Position numbers and translations under genes: made by a program. DNA of 64,000 nt from Pirellulaceae bacterium (lineage in GTDB: Bacteria > Planctomycetota > Planctomycetia > Pirellulales > Pirellulaceae). How positions within the stretch are numbered: position 1 is the first letter of the stretch; every line of letters starts with the position of its first letter. Below, piece after piece: positions 45,610 through 54,363 of this stretch. The stretch is from NCBI GenBank assembly GCA_019636385.1, contig JAHBXT010000002.1, forward strand, positions 1,240,001 through 1,304,000, read 5' to 3'. A model generated the notes under the pieces. The model saw nothing but the letters and a program-made list of their open reading frames with translations, had not been told where the DNA came from and did not search any database.

Positions 45610-46632
45610 ATGAATGACAACAACACCCAGTCGAGGATACCTGCAACTCGATCAAGGTTAGCTGGCATGGTGCGCCGCTTGGTGCTGGGGTTGGTGCTGG
45701 CCCAGTTACTCGTCATTGGCGCTGTATGCTACTGGAGCGGTCCGCCATGGACATGGCTGATCTTGTTGTTGGCGGGTTCTTCAACGTGGCTATTTATGCT
45801 GCCTGGCTTTGCGAGAATGGCAATCGCTAATCGCCGCGATCCGGCACCCCGTGCGTCATTAACCGAACTGCTTTTCGCCTGGTGGATCGAATCGTGGACG
45901 ATGCTGAAAGTCTTCGGCTGGTGGCAGCCGTTCGGATGGCGACAGCTACCCGATTCTTCGCAAACTGAACGTTCCGAACATGCGTGCGTCGTGTTCATTC
46001 ATGGTTTCGTGTGCAATCGAGGATTGTGGAGACCATGGATGCGGTTCTTGCGCGACAATGCGGTGCCTTATGTATCGGTGAATCTGGAACCGCTGTTTGG
46101 TTCGATTGATAAGTATGTCTCGCTGGTCGAAGAGGCAGTTGGTCGCGCCGAGAAATTGGGCGGGCGCCAGCCGCTCTTGGTTTGCCACAGCATGGGAGGC
46201 TTGGCCGCTCGAGCTTGGTTGGCATCGGAGGATTCGGCAGTCGATCGAGTTGAAAAAGTCATTACCATCGGCAGCCCACACCACGGTACCTTGGTCGCCG
46301 AAGGCGCCAAGGCACGCAATGGCCAAGAGATGCGTCTAGCCAGTGATTGGTTAGTCAATTTGGCTCAGCGTGAACGAGTCCAACGGCCAGAGCGGACATA
46401 CGGCAAGTTCGTGAACTGGTATTCCAACACCGACAACATCGTCTTTCCGGCCTCCACATCCGTATTAGTTGGTGCTGACTGCCGGTTGTTGCGTGGCCAA
46501 GGACACGTAGCTTTGACCTATCATCGCGACATCATGCAACATGCGCTCAAGTGCGCAATGGGCGACACGAGCGGTCAACGCGAGGCTGTTGGCGAGCGTT
46601 CCGCGCAAGTTGCCGGTCAGGGAATTCGATGA
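45610..46632 (+). CDS. membrane-anchored lipase/esterase (alpha/beta hydrolase)
   Basis: 340 residues from ATG 45610, which has gggag 7 nt upstream (open further to 45520). Two hydrophobic N-terminal segments (LVLGLVLAQLLVIGAVCYW and WTWLILLLAGSSTWLFMLPG) anchor it. The hydrolase part has VFIHGFVCNRGLW (oxyanion hole), nucleophile elbow in LLVCHSMGGLAARAW, ITIGSPHHGT and a C-terminal GQGHVALTYHRD with the likely His. It resembles triacylglycerol lipase/PGAP1-like enzymes; the lipid substrate is inferred only. Confidence 0.83.
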   Translation: MNDNNTQSRIPATRSRLAGMVRRLVLGLVLAQLLVIGAVCYWSGPPWTWLILLLAGSSTWLFMLPGFARMAIANRRDPAPRASLTELLFAWWIESWTMLKVFGWWQPFGWRQLPDSSQTERSEHACVVFIHGFVCNRGLWRPWMRFLRDNAVPYVSVNLEPLFGSIDKYVSLVEEAVGRAEKLGGRQPLLVCHSMGGLAARAWLASEDSAVDRVEKVITIGSPHHGTLVAEGAKARNGQEMRLASDWLVNLAQRERVQRPERTYGKFVNWYSNTDNIVFPASTSVLVGADCRLLRGQGHVALTYHRDIMQHALKCAMGDTSGQREAVGERSAQVAGQGIR

Positions 46633-46698
46633 CTGTGCGCGCCGCGCGTAGGGTGCACAGGCGTCAGTGTTTACAATAATTCGATTCAGGAATAGAAC

Positions 46699-47784
46699 AT
46701 GAAATGTACCCTTGAGCGTCGTCAATGGACTTGGGTTCTGCTAAGCAGTCTTGCATTGCTGGTTGGCTGCTATGGACGACCGCCCGCTCGGCTTCAAGAA
46801 ACGATATCCGGACGGACAATGGGCACCAGTTTCACCGTCAAGTATGTCCCGGTGGCAGATACCGCTTCGATGTTGAAGATTAGCGAGCGGGTTCATTTGG
46901 AATTGGAGTCGGTCAACGCACAGATGTCGACCTATCGCCAGGATTCGGAGCTGATGCGTTTTAATGAATACTCAGCAGATGACTGGTTTCCTGTTTCCGC
47001 TCACACGGCGCAGGTGGTGGCACTGGCCCTACAGTTTTATAGCGATTCGGATGGCGCATTTGATGTGACAGTCGGCCCGCTGGTTGAATTGTGGGGCTTC
47101 GGAGCAAAATCGCCCCCCCACAAGCGGCCCACCGATCCGCAGATCGAAGCACTGTTGGCCAGCGTGGGCTCAGACAAACTGGAGGTGCGTACCGATCCTC
47201 CTGGCCTGCGAAAGACGGTCTCGGGACTGCGAGTCGATCTGTCGGCAATTGCTAAGGGACATGGTGTGGATCGGGTGGCGGGCGTGCTGGAGGAATTGGG
47301 ACTGGAGAATTATTTTGTCGAGGTGGGCGGCGAGGTTATCGCTAAAGGTGTCCGCCATGATGGTCTAGCCTGGCAAGTAGGAATTGAACGCCCGGATCCG
47401 CAGCGACGCGAAATCGATCAAATTATTAGCTTGGACAACATGGCGTTGGCCACAAGTGGCGATTATCGAAATTTCCACACGTTTGACGGGCAGGCCTTCA
47501 CACACTTTATCGACCCTCACTCCGGCCGGCCGGTCGCCAGTTCAATTGCATCCGCTTCCGTTTTGGCTGCCGACTGCGCCTCGGCGGATGCGATCGCTAC
47601 CACTTTGATGTCGGCGGGGCTGAAGAAAGCATTACAATTGATCGATCGGCATCAGTGGTCCGCCCTGTTGGTTGTGCGGGTCAATGACCGCCTGGAATCG
47701 ATCGTCTCCGGGCAGTTCCGCACCTTGTTGCCGGAATTGAACTCTGAGTTGTCGGAAGTAAAAGCGGAGGCTAGCCAGCCATGA
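46699..47784 (+). CDS. apbE: FAD:protein FMN transferase
   Basis: 361 residues. It attaches FMN covalently to a Thr of flavoproteins such as NqrB/NqrC and RnfG. A lipoprotein signal ends LALLVGC (Cys24), so it works on the outer face of the inner membrane. Seen: TISGRTMGTSFTVKY, MSTYRQDSELMRFN, GAFDVTVGPLVELWGFG, GLRVDLSAIAKGHGVDRV, the GGEVIAKG motif, ATSGDYRN, HFIDPHSGRPV and ADCASADAIATTLM, which holds the metal-binding region. The following gene, nqrM-like, overlaps by 4 nt, which points to Na+-NQR maturation. Confidence 0.94.
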   Translation: MKCTLERRQWTWVLLSSLALLVGCYGRPPARLQETISGRTMGTSFTVKYVPVADTASMLKISERVHLELESVNAQMSTYRQDSELMRFNEYSADDWFPVSAHTAQVVALALQFYSDSDGAFDVTVGPLVELWGFGAKSPPHKRPTDPQIEALLASVGSDKLEVRTDPPGLRKTVSGLRVDLSAIAKGHGVDRVAGVLEELGLENYFVEVGGEVIAKGVRHDGLAWQVGIERPDPQRREIDQIISLDNMALATSGDYRNFHTFDGQAFTHFIDPHSGRPVASSIASASVLAADCASADAIATTLMSAGLKKALQLIDRHQWSALLVVRVNDRLESIVSGQFRTLLPELNSELSEVKAEASQP

Positions 47785-47993
47785 CATTTCTGACTGTTTT
47801 CGCTGTCGTCATGATCACACTGTTGATTGTGATGGCTGCCATGTCAATTGGGGTAATCTTGGGCCGCAAGCCGATTCAAGGCAGTTGTGGTGGCATCGGT
47901 GATGGTACCGGTTGCTCGACCTGCTCCAATCGTCATACCTGTCCCGACGCGCAGCCTTCGCAGACAACGGCGCAGGCAGCGAGGCAAGAATGA
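47781..47993 (+). CDS. nqrM: NqrM-like Na+-NQR maturation protein
   Basis: 70 residues. A membrane helix (FLTVFAVVMITLLIVMAAMS) is followed by IGVILGRKPIQGSCGGIG and CSTCSNRHTC, the four-cysteine signature of NqrM (DUF539), thought to help insert the Fe centre between NqrD and NqrE. The ATG overlaps the apbE stop (ATGA). The nqr structural genes are not in the window, so this pair is probably the tail of an nqr locus elsewhere. Confidence 0.9.
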   Translation: MTFLTVFAVVMITLLIVMAAMSIGVILGRKPIQGSCGGIGDGTGCSTCSNRHTCPDAQPSQTTAQAARQE

Positions 47994-48093
47994 ATTTGCT
48001 CCGGGCTTGGATGATTGCCACGACCAGCCAGCGGCCCAATTGTTCCTTTGAATGAAAATATAATCTTCGCCCACAGCTTGAATAGAATTCGCA

Positions 48094-50046
48094 ATGAGTA
48101 CACTGGTCGTATGCTTTGGATCGTTGGGGCTATTGCTGGCAGCATATTGGACATACGGTCGGTGGCTCAGTCGAAGTCTGTTTGAACTATCCAGCACGGC
48201 GCAGGTCCCCAGTCGAGCTCTTCAAGATGATCAGGACTATGTGCCCTCACCCAAGAGCGTCGTGTTTGGACATCATTTTACCAGCATCGCGGGTACGGGA
48301 CCGATTGTGGGGCCAGCATTGGCCGTGTTCTGGGGGTGGCTGCCTGCATTAGCCTGGATACTGCTGGGCGGTATCCTGATTGGCGGAGTTCACGATCTGT
48401 CGGCGCTAGTCATTTCGCTGCGCAATCGGGGATACACCATCGGCGAAATTGCCGGACGCATGATCTCCAAGCGCGCACGCATTCTTTTTTTGTCCATCTT
48501 GGCACTGGCACTTTGGATCGTGCTGGCCATTTTCGGTCTAGTGATCGCTCAGATTTTTAGCCTATATCCCCAGAGCGTCCTATCGGTGTGGCTGGCGATG
48601 CCGTTGGCGATGTGCGTTGGCTTGGTGACGCATCGTTGGGGAGTGTCCATGCTTATCCCTGGCCTTGTTTCGTTATCGCTCTTATATTTCGCGGTATACC
48701 TGGGCGTCTACCACTTGCCAATCCAAATTACAACCGGTCAACCCGATGGCTATCTGAACCCGGTCGTCATTTGGACTATCTGCTTGCTGGTGTACTGCTA
48801 TTTTGCATCGACGTTGCCCGTATGGTTATTGTTGCAGCCCCGCGACCTAGTCAACAGCCATCAACTGTTTGTGGGCCTGGCGGTCCTGTTGGCGGGTTTA
48901 TTGATCGCCAGCGTCTCCGGCCAGTGTGATCTATTCGCTTCGGCTGATGCCGTTTCTGATTCAGTTCCCGTAGACGCACCGCCGATGCTTCCGTTTTTGT
49001 TTATCACTATTGCCTGTGGGGCGTGCAGTGGCTTTCATTGCTTAGTCAGTTCGGGCACCAGTAGTAAGCAAATCGGTAACGAACGCGATGCACAGTTAGT
49101 TGGATACGGTGCGATGCTGTTTGAATCGGCGCTGGCGGTGGTCGTTGTGCTGGCATGCACCGCCGGAATCGGCATGGGCGTTTTGCAGCGGCAGTCACCT
49201 GCGGTTACCCAGTCGTCAACTCAGTCGGCGGAAGCTGGGAATGCGGCAATTGCAGCCGCATCCGTTGTCTCCTCCGCCAAGTCAGACAGCGGCGCGCAGT
49301 CAGGCTCGCTGCTGGGCATCGGCTCACCGACTGGCTATGTGCGCGTCACGGATGCGGCAGGTCAGCCAATTACGGGTCGGGCGGCTTGGGATCAGTATTA
49401 TCGTGTATCGGCCGAAGGCACAGGCTGGAAAGCTACTGGTTCGCTACCCGTCGTACTGCGGGCTTTTGTCGAAGGCAGCGCGAATTTGATGGCCACCGTC
49501 GGCTTACCCATTGAACTGTGCATTGGCATCATGGCGGTTTTGGTGGCAGGCTTTGCAGCAACGACCTTGGATACTGCGACTCGATTGCAACGCTACGTAA
49601 TTCAAGAATTGGGTGGCAGCCTGGGTCTGCCGACCCACAACAAACATGTAGCCACTGCGGCGGCGGTGGGCGTTGCCGGGGCAATCGCCATTTTTGCTGG
49701 CGACAAACCAGGCAGCGGTGGCAGCATTTTATGGCCGCTGTTCGGCGCCACCAACCAACTGCTGGCCGGACTAGCGCTGATGGTGGGAACGTTTTACCTG
49801 TGGCGACGCAACAAGCAAATTGCATTGCTGGCCATTCCCGCCCTGCTCATGATGTTGATTCCTGGTTGGGCCATGACCTATTCGCTGGTTTACGATTGGA
49901 TACCTCAACGCAACTGGATTTTGATCGCCTTTGGCAGCAGCATCCTGGCCTTGCAGATGTGGATGTTCCTGGAAGGTGTGTTGATGTGGCGCCGCGCTCG
50001 GGGTGTTTTGGAGCCACAGCTGGAGCCGTTGCCGGGGCTGAGATGA
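48094..50046 (+). CDS. cstA: CstA-family carbon starvation/pyruvate or peptide transporter
   Basis: 650 residues, about fifteen hydrophobic helices. Signatures of the family: SVVFGHHFTSIAGTGPIVGP, WGWLPALAWILLGG, GVHDLSALVISLRN, RDLVNSHQLF, ACGACSGFHCLVSSGTSSKQI, LVAGFAATTLDTATRLQRYV, and ILWPLFGATNQLLAGLAL. CstA-type proteins import pyruvate or peptides during carbon limitation; which one here is unknown. A polar insert of about 80 residues (from about 370) is Ser/Ala-rich. Its stop overlaps the dnaE2 start, so the two are coupled. Confidence 0.93.
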   Translation: MSTLVVCFGSLGLLLAAYWTYGRWLSRSLFELSSTAQVPSRALQDDQDYVPSPKSVVFGHHFTSIAGTGPIVGPALAVFWGWLPALAWILLGGILIGGVHDLSALVISLRNRGYTIGEIAGRMISKRARILFLSILALALWIVLAIFGLVIAQIFSLYPQSVLSVWLAMPLAMCVGLVTHRWGVSMLIPGLVSLSLLYFAVYLGVYHLPIQITTGQPDGYLNPVVIWTICLLVYCYFASTLPVWLLLQPRDLVNSHQLFVGLAVLLAGLLIASVSGQCDLFASADAVSDSVPVDAPPMLPFLFITIACGACSGFHCLVSSGTSSKQIGNERDAQLVGYGAMLFESALAVVVVLACTAGIGMGVLQRQSPAVTQSSTQSAEAGNAAIAAASVVSSAKSDSGAQSGSLLGIGSPTGYVRVTDAAGQPITGRAAWDQYYRVSAEGTGWKATGSLPVVLRAFVEGSANLMATVGLPIELCIGIMAVLVAGFAATTLDTATRLQRYVIQELGGSLGLPTHNKHVATAAAVGVAGAIAIFAGDKPGSGGSILWPLFGATNQLLAGLALMVGTFYLWRRNKQIALLAIPALLMMLIPGWAMTYSLVYDWIPQRNWILIAFGSSILALQMWMFLEGVLMWRRARGVLEPQLEPLPGLR

Positions 50047-53000
50047 GCCACCTCCAATATGTCGAATTGCACTGCCGATCGAATTTCTCGTTTCTGGAAG
50101 GCGCTTCACACGCCGACGAGCTGTTTCAGCAAGCGTCCCAATTGGGCTATCAAGCTCTAGCGATCACGGATCGCAATTCTCTGGCCGGGATCGTGCGGGC
50201 TCACACCGCAGCCAAAGACTATGGCCTGCGGCTGGTGGTGGGCGTCGAATTGCATCCGGTCGATGGCCCGCCACTGGTGGTCTGGCCGCAAGACCGCGCT
50301 GCCTATGGTCGACTATGTCGCTTGCTGACTCGCGGCAGACTAACCGCTCCCAAAGGCCAGTGTCTGTTGAACTGGCGCGATGTCGCGGAATTGTCTGAGG
50401 GCTGGCTGGCCGGACTGATGTTGCGCCAGCCCATGGATCTACCCAACCTGCCGAATAATCCGCAATTGGAAAAAAAGGACCGTCCACCGCCTTGGGAAAT
50501 TCAGGACGCCGACTGGACAAAAGTGGATTGGTTAGAGGATGACGAGGTGCCTTTGAATTCTCTACGCTCTGGCGAGCGTAGCTACAGGAAAAAAAAGCAC
50601 GAGCAGAGTAGGTACGGGGAAGTGCCGGCGGCCAGTTTCGATCCGCATGACGATCAGAGCTGGTTGGACTGGCTGAAATTATTCCGCCAAGTGTTTGGCG
50701 ATCGAGGCTACTTGCTAGCCGAACTGCATTATGGCGTTGACGATCAAGAGAAACTCCGGCGTCTGATGCGACTCAGCCAATCCTCGTCCGTACCCCTGGT
50801 AGCCGCCGGTGACGTGTATTATCACTCGGCGGAACGCGCGCTACTATACGACTGCTTGCTGGCCATACGGCACCGCACCACTATCGATCAGATCGCCAGC
50901 CAACGTCTGCCCAATTCCCAGTTTCATCTGCGCGAGCGCCAGACGATCAGCCAATTGTTCGCCCACTGTCCCGAGGCTATCGAGCGAACACTAGAAATTG
51001 CTTCTCGGGTGCAATTCACACTAGACGACCTGCGCTATGAATATCCCACCGAGCTAGCGCCCGCTGGGCAGACTCCTCTGGCCTATCTCAAGCAACTGAC
51101 TTGGCAGGGGGCAGCGCAGCGCTACCCTGCTGGCGTCCCCCCCAAAGTACACAAGCTGTTGGATCATGAACTGCGGCTGATAGAACAATTGCGGTATGAA
51201 GCTTATTTTCTGACCGTCTGGGATATCGTGCAATTCGCACGCGGTCGAGGCATTTTGTGCCAGGGCCGCGGGTCTGCCGCCAACAGCGTAGTTTGCTACT
51301 GCCTGGGCATCACCAGTGTGGATCCAAACCAACTGGACTTGTTGTTTGAACGCTTTATCAGCCAGGAGCGCAACGAAGCACCAGACATCGATGTGGACTT
51401 TGAACATCAGCGGCGTGAAGAGGTCTTGCAGTATTTGTATACCAAATACGGTCGGCACCGCGCGGGGATGACCGCCACGGTCATCACCTACCGCACTCGT
51501 TCGGCCATCCGCGATTGCGGACGAGCCCTAGGAATCTCCCTGGATCGCATCGCTCAACTGTGCCAGCTGGTTGATTCGCGATTGACCGAGGGTTCGCTGG
51601 CCGACCGAGTCGCCGAAAGTGGCTTGAAGCCGCAATCCGACATAGGACGACGCTTCTTGTACCTCGTCGAAAGCTTAATTGGCTTTCCACGCCATTTATC
51701 GCAGCACGTAGGTGGCATGGTTATGACACAGGGCTGGCTGTGCGAACTATGCCCACTCGAAAATGCCACCATGGATGGTCGCACCGTCATTCAGTGGAAT
51801 AAGGACGACTTGGATGAGTTGGGAATACTGAAAGTCGATTGCCTGGCGCTGGGCATGCTGAGCGCAATTCACCGATGCTTCGATCTGATCCACCAGCATT
51901 CTGGGCGACTTTTGACTCTAGCCTCAGTACCCACCGAAGACCCGGCTGTCTACGACATGATTTGCCAGGCCGACACGATCGGAGTTTTTCAGATCGAAAG
52001 TCGCGCGCAGATGAGCATGTTACCACGCTTACGACCACGCTGCTTTTACGATTTGGTTATCGAAGTTGCCATCGTGCGCCCGGGTCCAATTCAAGGTCAG
52101 ATGGTCCATCCTTATCTGAAAGCTCGCCGTAGTGGCCTGCAGCCTGACTATCCAACCGCCGAAATTCAGCAGGTGCTGGCAAAGACGATGGGCGTGCCCA
52201 TCTTTCAAGAGCAAGCCATGCGTTTGGCTGTCGTGGCCGCCGGCTTTACGCCTGGAGAAGCCGATTTGCTGCGCCGTGCGATGGCGGCCTGGCGACGTCC
52301 CGGGCTGATTGACCAATTCCACAAAAAGCTGATCGATGGCATGCTGGCCCGCGGTTTGACAGCCGAATTTGCCGAGCGCGTCTTCACGCAGATTCGAGGC
52401 TTCGGCGAGTATGGCTTTCCGGAGTCCCACGCAGCCAGCTTTGCATTGCTGGTCTATGTGTCCAGTTGGCTCAAGCACTACCATCCGGCCGCCTTCTGCG
52501 TAGGACTACTCAACAGCCAGCCCATGGGCTTCTACGCTCCCGCCCAGCTATTGCAGGACGCTCAGTCGCACGGCGTTCGTGTCGCGCCAGCAGACATCAA
52601 TGCCAGCCAATGGCTGTCCACACTGGAACCGATTGAGAATGCATCCGCTGCCAATCTACAGATCCGAATTGGGTTGCACTTGATTCGCGGCTTACCCAGC
52701 GAGATTGGCCTGACCATCGTAGCAGATCGCCATCAGCATGGCCCGTTTATGGATGTCCGTGATTTAGCGCGACGGACAAAGCTATCGCAGTCGATGGTCA
52801 CACGCTTAGCTGATGCCGGAGCGCTGCAGTCGATTGCAGGCCAACGCCGCGCAGCATATTGGCAGGCCTTGGCCCAGGAGCGCAGCTCCGCCAGCCATGG
52901 TTTATTGGAGGCCATGGGGGCAGATGAAGACGATCCGCTGCCGGATGGGCTAGGGTCGTTGAGCGACCTGCAAGAGGTCTACGCAGATTATGAAACGACC

Positions 53001-53381
53001 GGGTTTTCATTGAGAGCACACCCGGTGTCGTTTGTTCGACCACAACTGGATCGGCTACGCGTCACCGCATCTCGTGATTTGCGATCGGCAGTCGATGGTC
53101 GATTTGTGCGCGTCGCTGGTGTGGTGCTATTGCGTCAGCGGCCAAGCACCGCCAAAGGTATCACCTTTGTGACTTTGGAAGATGAATTTGGCTCGATTAA
53201 CTTGGTGGTCAAACCTGAGATTTGGAACAGGCATTACAAAGTCGCGCGCTGCTCCAACGCCTGGTTAGTGCAGGGTGTCTTGGAAAACCGCGAGGGCATT
53301 ATCCATGTCGTCGCAGGTCGCATTGATGATCTTAGTCAGCATGTAAGCCACCTGGACCTCCGCAGCCGCGATTTCCATTGA
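50043..53381 (+). CDS. dnaE2: error-prone DNA polymerase III alpha subunit
   Basis: 1112 residues. DnaE2/ImuC is a non-essential C-family polymerase used in SOS mutagenesis. Order: PHP domain from YVELHCRSNFSFLEGASHAD; polymerase core with GRGSAANSVVCYCLGIT and APDIDVDFEHQRREEVLQYL; LVIEVAIVRPGPIQGQMVHP; finger region VPIFQEQAMRLAVVAAGFTP; GFGEYGFPESHAASFALLVY; and an OB-like C-terminal domain (GVVLLRQRPSTAKGITFVTL). The true start is ATG 50043, overlapping the CstA stop; the frame is open further upstream but unused. A charged insert lies at about 140-210. ImuA and ImuB genes, the usual partners, are absent nearby. Confidence 0.93.
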   Translation: MSHLQYVELHCRSNFSFLEGASHADELFQQASQLGYQALAITDRNSLAGIVRAHTAAKDYGLRLVVGVELHPVDGPPLVVWPQDRAAYGRLCRLLTRGRLTAPKGQCLLNWRDVAELSEGWLAGLMLRQPMDLPNLPNNPQLEKKDRPPPWEIQDADWTKVDWLEDDEVPLNSLRSGERSYRKKKHEQSRYGEVPAASFDPHDDQSWLDWLKLFRQVFGDRGYLLAELHYGVDDQEKLRRLMRLSQSSSVPLVAAGDVYYHSAERALLYDCLLAIRHRTTIDQIASQRLPNSQFHLRERQTISQLFAHCPEAIERTLEIASRVQFTLDDLRYEYPTELAPAGQTPLAYLKQLTWQGAAQRYPAGVPPKVHKLLDHELRLIEQLRYEAYFLTVWDIVQFARGRGILCQGRGSAANSVVCYCLGITSVDPNQLDLLFERFISQERNEAPDIDVDFEHQRREEVLQYLYTKYGRHRAGMTATVITYRTRSAIRDCGRALGISLDRIAQLCQLVDSRLTEGSLADRVAESGLKPQSDIGRRFLYLVESLIGFPRHLSQHVGGMVMTQGWLCELCPLENATMDGRTVIQWNKDDLDELGILKVDCLALGMLSAIHRCFDLIHQHSGRLLTLASVPTEDPAVYDMICQADTIGVFQIESRAQMSMLPRLRPRCFYDLVIEVAIVRPGPIQGQMVHPYLKARRSGLQPDYPTAEIQQVLAKTMGVPIFQEQAMRLAVVAAGFTPGEADLLRRAMAAWRRPGLIDQFHKKLIDGMLARGLTAEFAERVFTQIRGFGEYGFPESHAASFALLVYVSSWLKHYHPAAFCVGLLNSQPMGFYAPAQLLQDAQSHGVRVAPADINASQWLSTLEPIENASAANLQIRIGLHLIRGLPSEIGLTIVADRHQHGPFMDVRDLARRTKLSQSMVTRLADAGALQSIAGQRRAAYWQALAQERSSASHGLLEAMGADEDDPLPDGLGSLSDLQEVYADYETTGFSLRAHPVSFVRPQLDRLRVTASRDLRSAVDGRFVRVAGVVLLRQRPSTAKGITFVTLEDEFGSINLVVKPEIWNRHYKVARCSNAWLVQGVLENREGIIHVVAGRIDDLSQHVSHLDLRSRDFH
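50562..50581 (+). repeat. REP-like palindrome inside dnaE2
   Basis: CTACGCTC (50562-50569), a 4-nt loop tggc, then GAGCGTAG (50574-50581): a perfect 8-bp inverted repeat. It lies in frame in the charged, non-conserved insert of DnaE2. No other copy was found by eye in the window. It looks like a small REP-type insertion tolerated in a linker. Confidence 0.6.
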
Positions 53382-53612
53382 CGACAGCATCAGGGAATCC
53401 AACGCGACTACAAAACGCGACGCGAGACGTCGGCCATGCTGGACATGGCCCGCGCCGGCCTTTCCTACACCGTAAAACGCCTCCGCCCAGAGCCGCTCTT
53501 CCCCAGCCCGGTACTTACTGCCCTTACCTGACTTTGCGGTCAAAAATCGCTGCCGGCCTCCAGTAACCACTCGTATTTCTTTGAAAAAGCGAGGCCGACA
53601 GCTAGAAAACCG
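53382..53612. other. intergenic region upstream of the efflux operon
   Basis: About 230 bp between dnaE2 and the tetR promoter. I see no RNA gene or terminator here. A minus-strand open frame across it has no recognisable protein. Confidence 0.5.
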
Positions 53613-53613
53613 C

Positions 53614-53642
53614 TTGACATAAGATTGACGGTCCGTCAATAT
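53614..53642 (+). promoter_or_regulatory. promoter with TetR-type operator
   Basis: TTGACA at 53614-53619 is a perfect -35. A weak -10 (CAATAT, 53637-53642) lies 17 bp downstream. The perfect palindrome ATTGACGG-T-CCGTCAAT (53624-53640) fills the spacer and touches the -10, 9 nt before the tetR start codon. This layout suits self-repression by the TetR protein. A close copy (ATGACGGTGCGTCAA, 54398-54412) lies at the start of the next gene. Confidence 0.7.
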
Positions 53643-53649
53643 TGGCGAC

Positions 53650-54363
53650 ATGAGCACGATCTCCCGCAAAAAACAACAGATCGATCAGCGCGAGCAGCAG
53701 ATTTTGCAATTGGCCCGGGGGACACTTTTATCCGAGGGCCTTGGCGGATTGAGCATGGAGCGGTTGGCCGCCGAAATGCAGTTTGCCAAAGGTACCCTGT
53801 ACAACCATTTTCCGAACAAAGAAGAAATAGTAGTTGCCCTGGCATTGGAATCGCTGGAGCTGCGTCGCAAGCTGTTTGAAACCGCCGCCATTTCCAGGCC
53901 GCGATCCCGTGAACGGATGGCAGCCATCGGTTGCGCATGCGATCTATACGCCTCTCACTTCCGCCAGCATTTTGCGATCGAAGAGATGCTGCGGAGCGGG
54001 GCCATTCTCGAAAAATCATCAGAGATTCGCCAAAAATTGGTACAGCAGTTCGAACAACGCATCATGGCAATTGTGGCCGGAGTCGTGCGCGATGCGGTGG
54101 CCATGGGCGATCTTCAATTGCCTAAAGAGCTGTCGGCTGAAGAGTTTGTGTTCGGATTTTGGGCGCTAATGTACGGCAGCCAGATCCTGATGGCCACCAG
54201 CCCGGCCTTGGTCGACATCGGAGTAAACCAGCCTCAACGCAGCATTCGCTATCACGGCTGGACTCTTATGAACGGCTACAACTGGCAACCTTTGGTCAGC
54301 TACGAACAAACCGACCAACTGATGAATTCTTTGCGTGAGAGGCTACTCAAACATGACCACTAA
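53650..54363 (+). CDS. TetR/AcrR-family repressor of the RND efflux operon
   Basis: 237 residues. N-terminal helix-turn-helix: ILQLARGTLLSEGLGGLSME, with RLAAEMQFAKGTLYNHFPNK as turn and recognition helix. The rest is an all-helical ligand and dimer domain typical of the family. It should repress itself and the two downstream efflux genes, binding the palindrome at 53624-53640; release would come from an unknown ligand. The stop overlaps the MFP gene by 11 nt, so all three genes form one operon. Confidence 0.92.
   Translation: MSTISRKKQQIDQREQQILQLARGTLLSEGLGGLSMERLAAEMQFAKGTLYNHFPNKEEIVVALALESLELRRKLFETAAISRPRSRERMAAIGCACDLYASHFRQHFAIEEMLRSGAILEKSSEIRQKLVQQFEQRIMAIVAGVVRDAVAMGDLQLPKELSAEEFVFGFWALMYGSQILMATSPALVDIGVNQPQRSIRYHGWTLMNGYNWQPLVSYEQTDQLMNSLRERLLKHDH

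Noticed and set aside
49518..50042. Upstream extension of the dnaE2 frame by 175 codons
   Set aside because: It lies inside cstA in another frame and precedes the conserved PHP start; ATG 50043 with the ATGA overlap is the better start.
53265..53669. Minus-strand open frame of 134 codons across the dnaE2-tetR gap
   Set aside because: No recognisable domain, no SD, and it overlaps both real genes and the operator.
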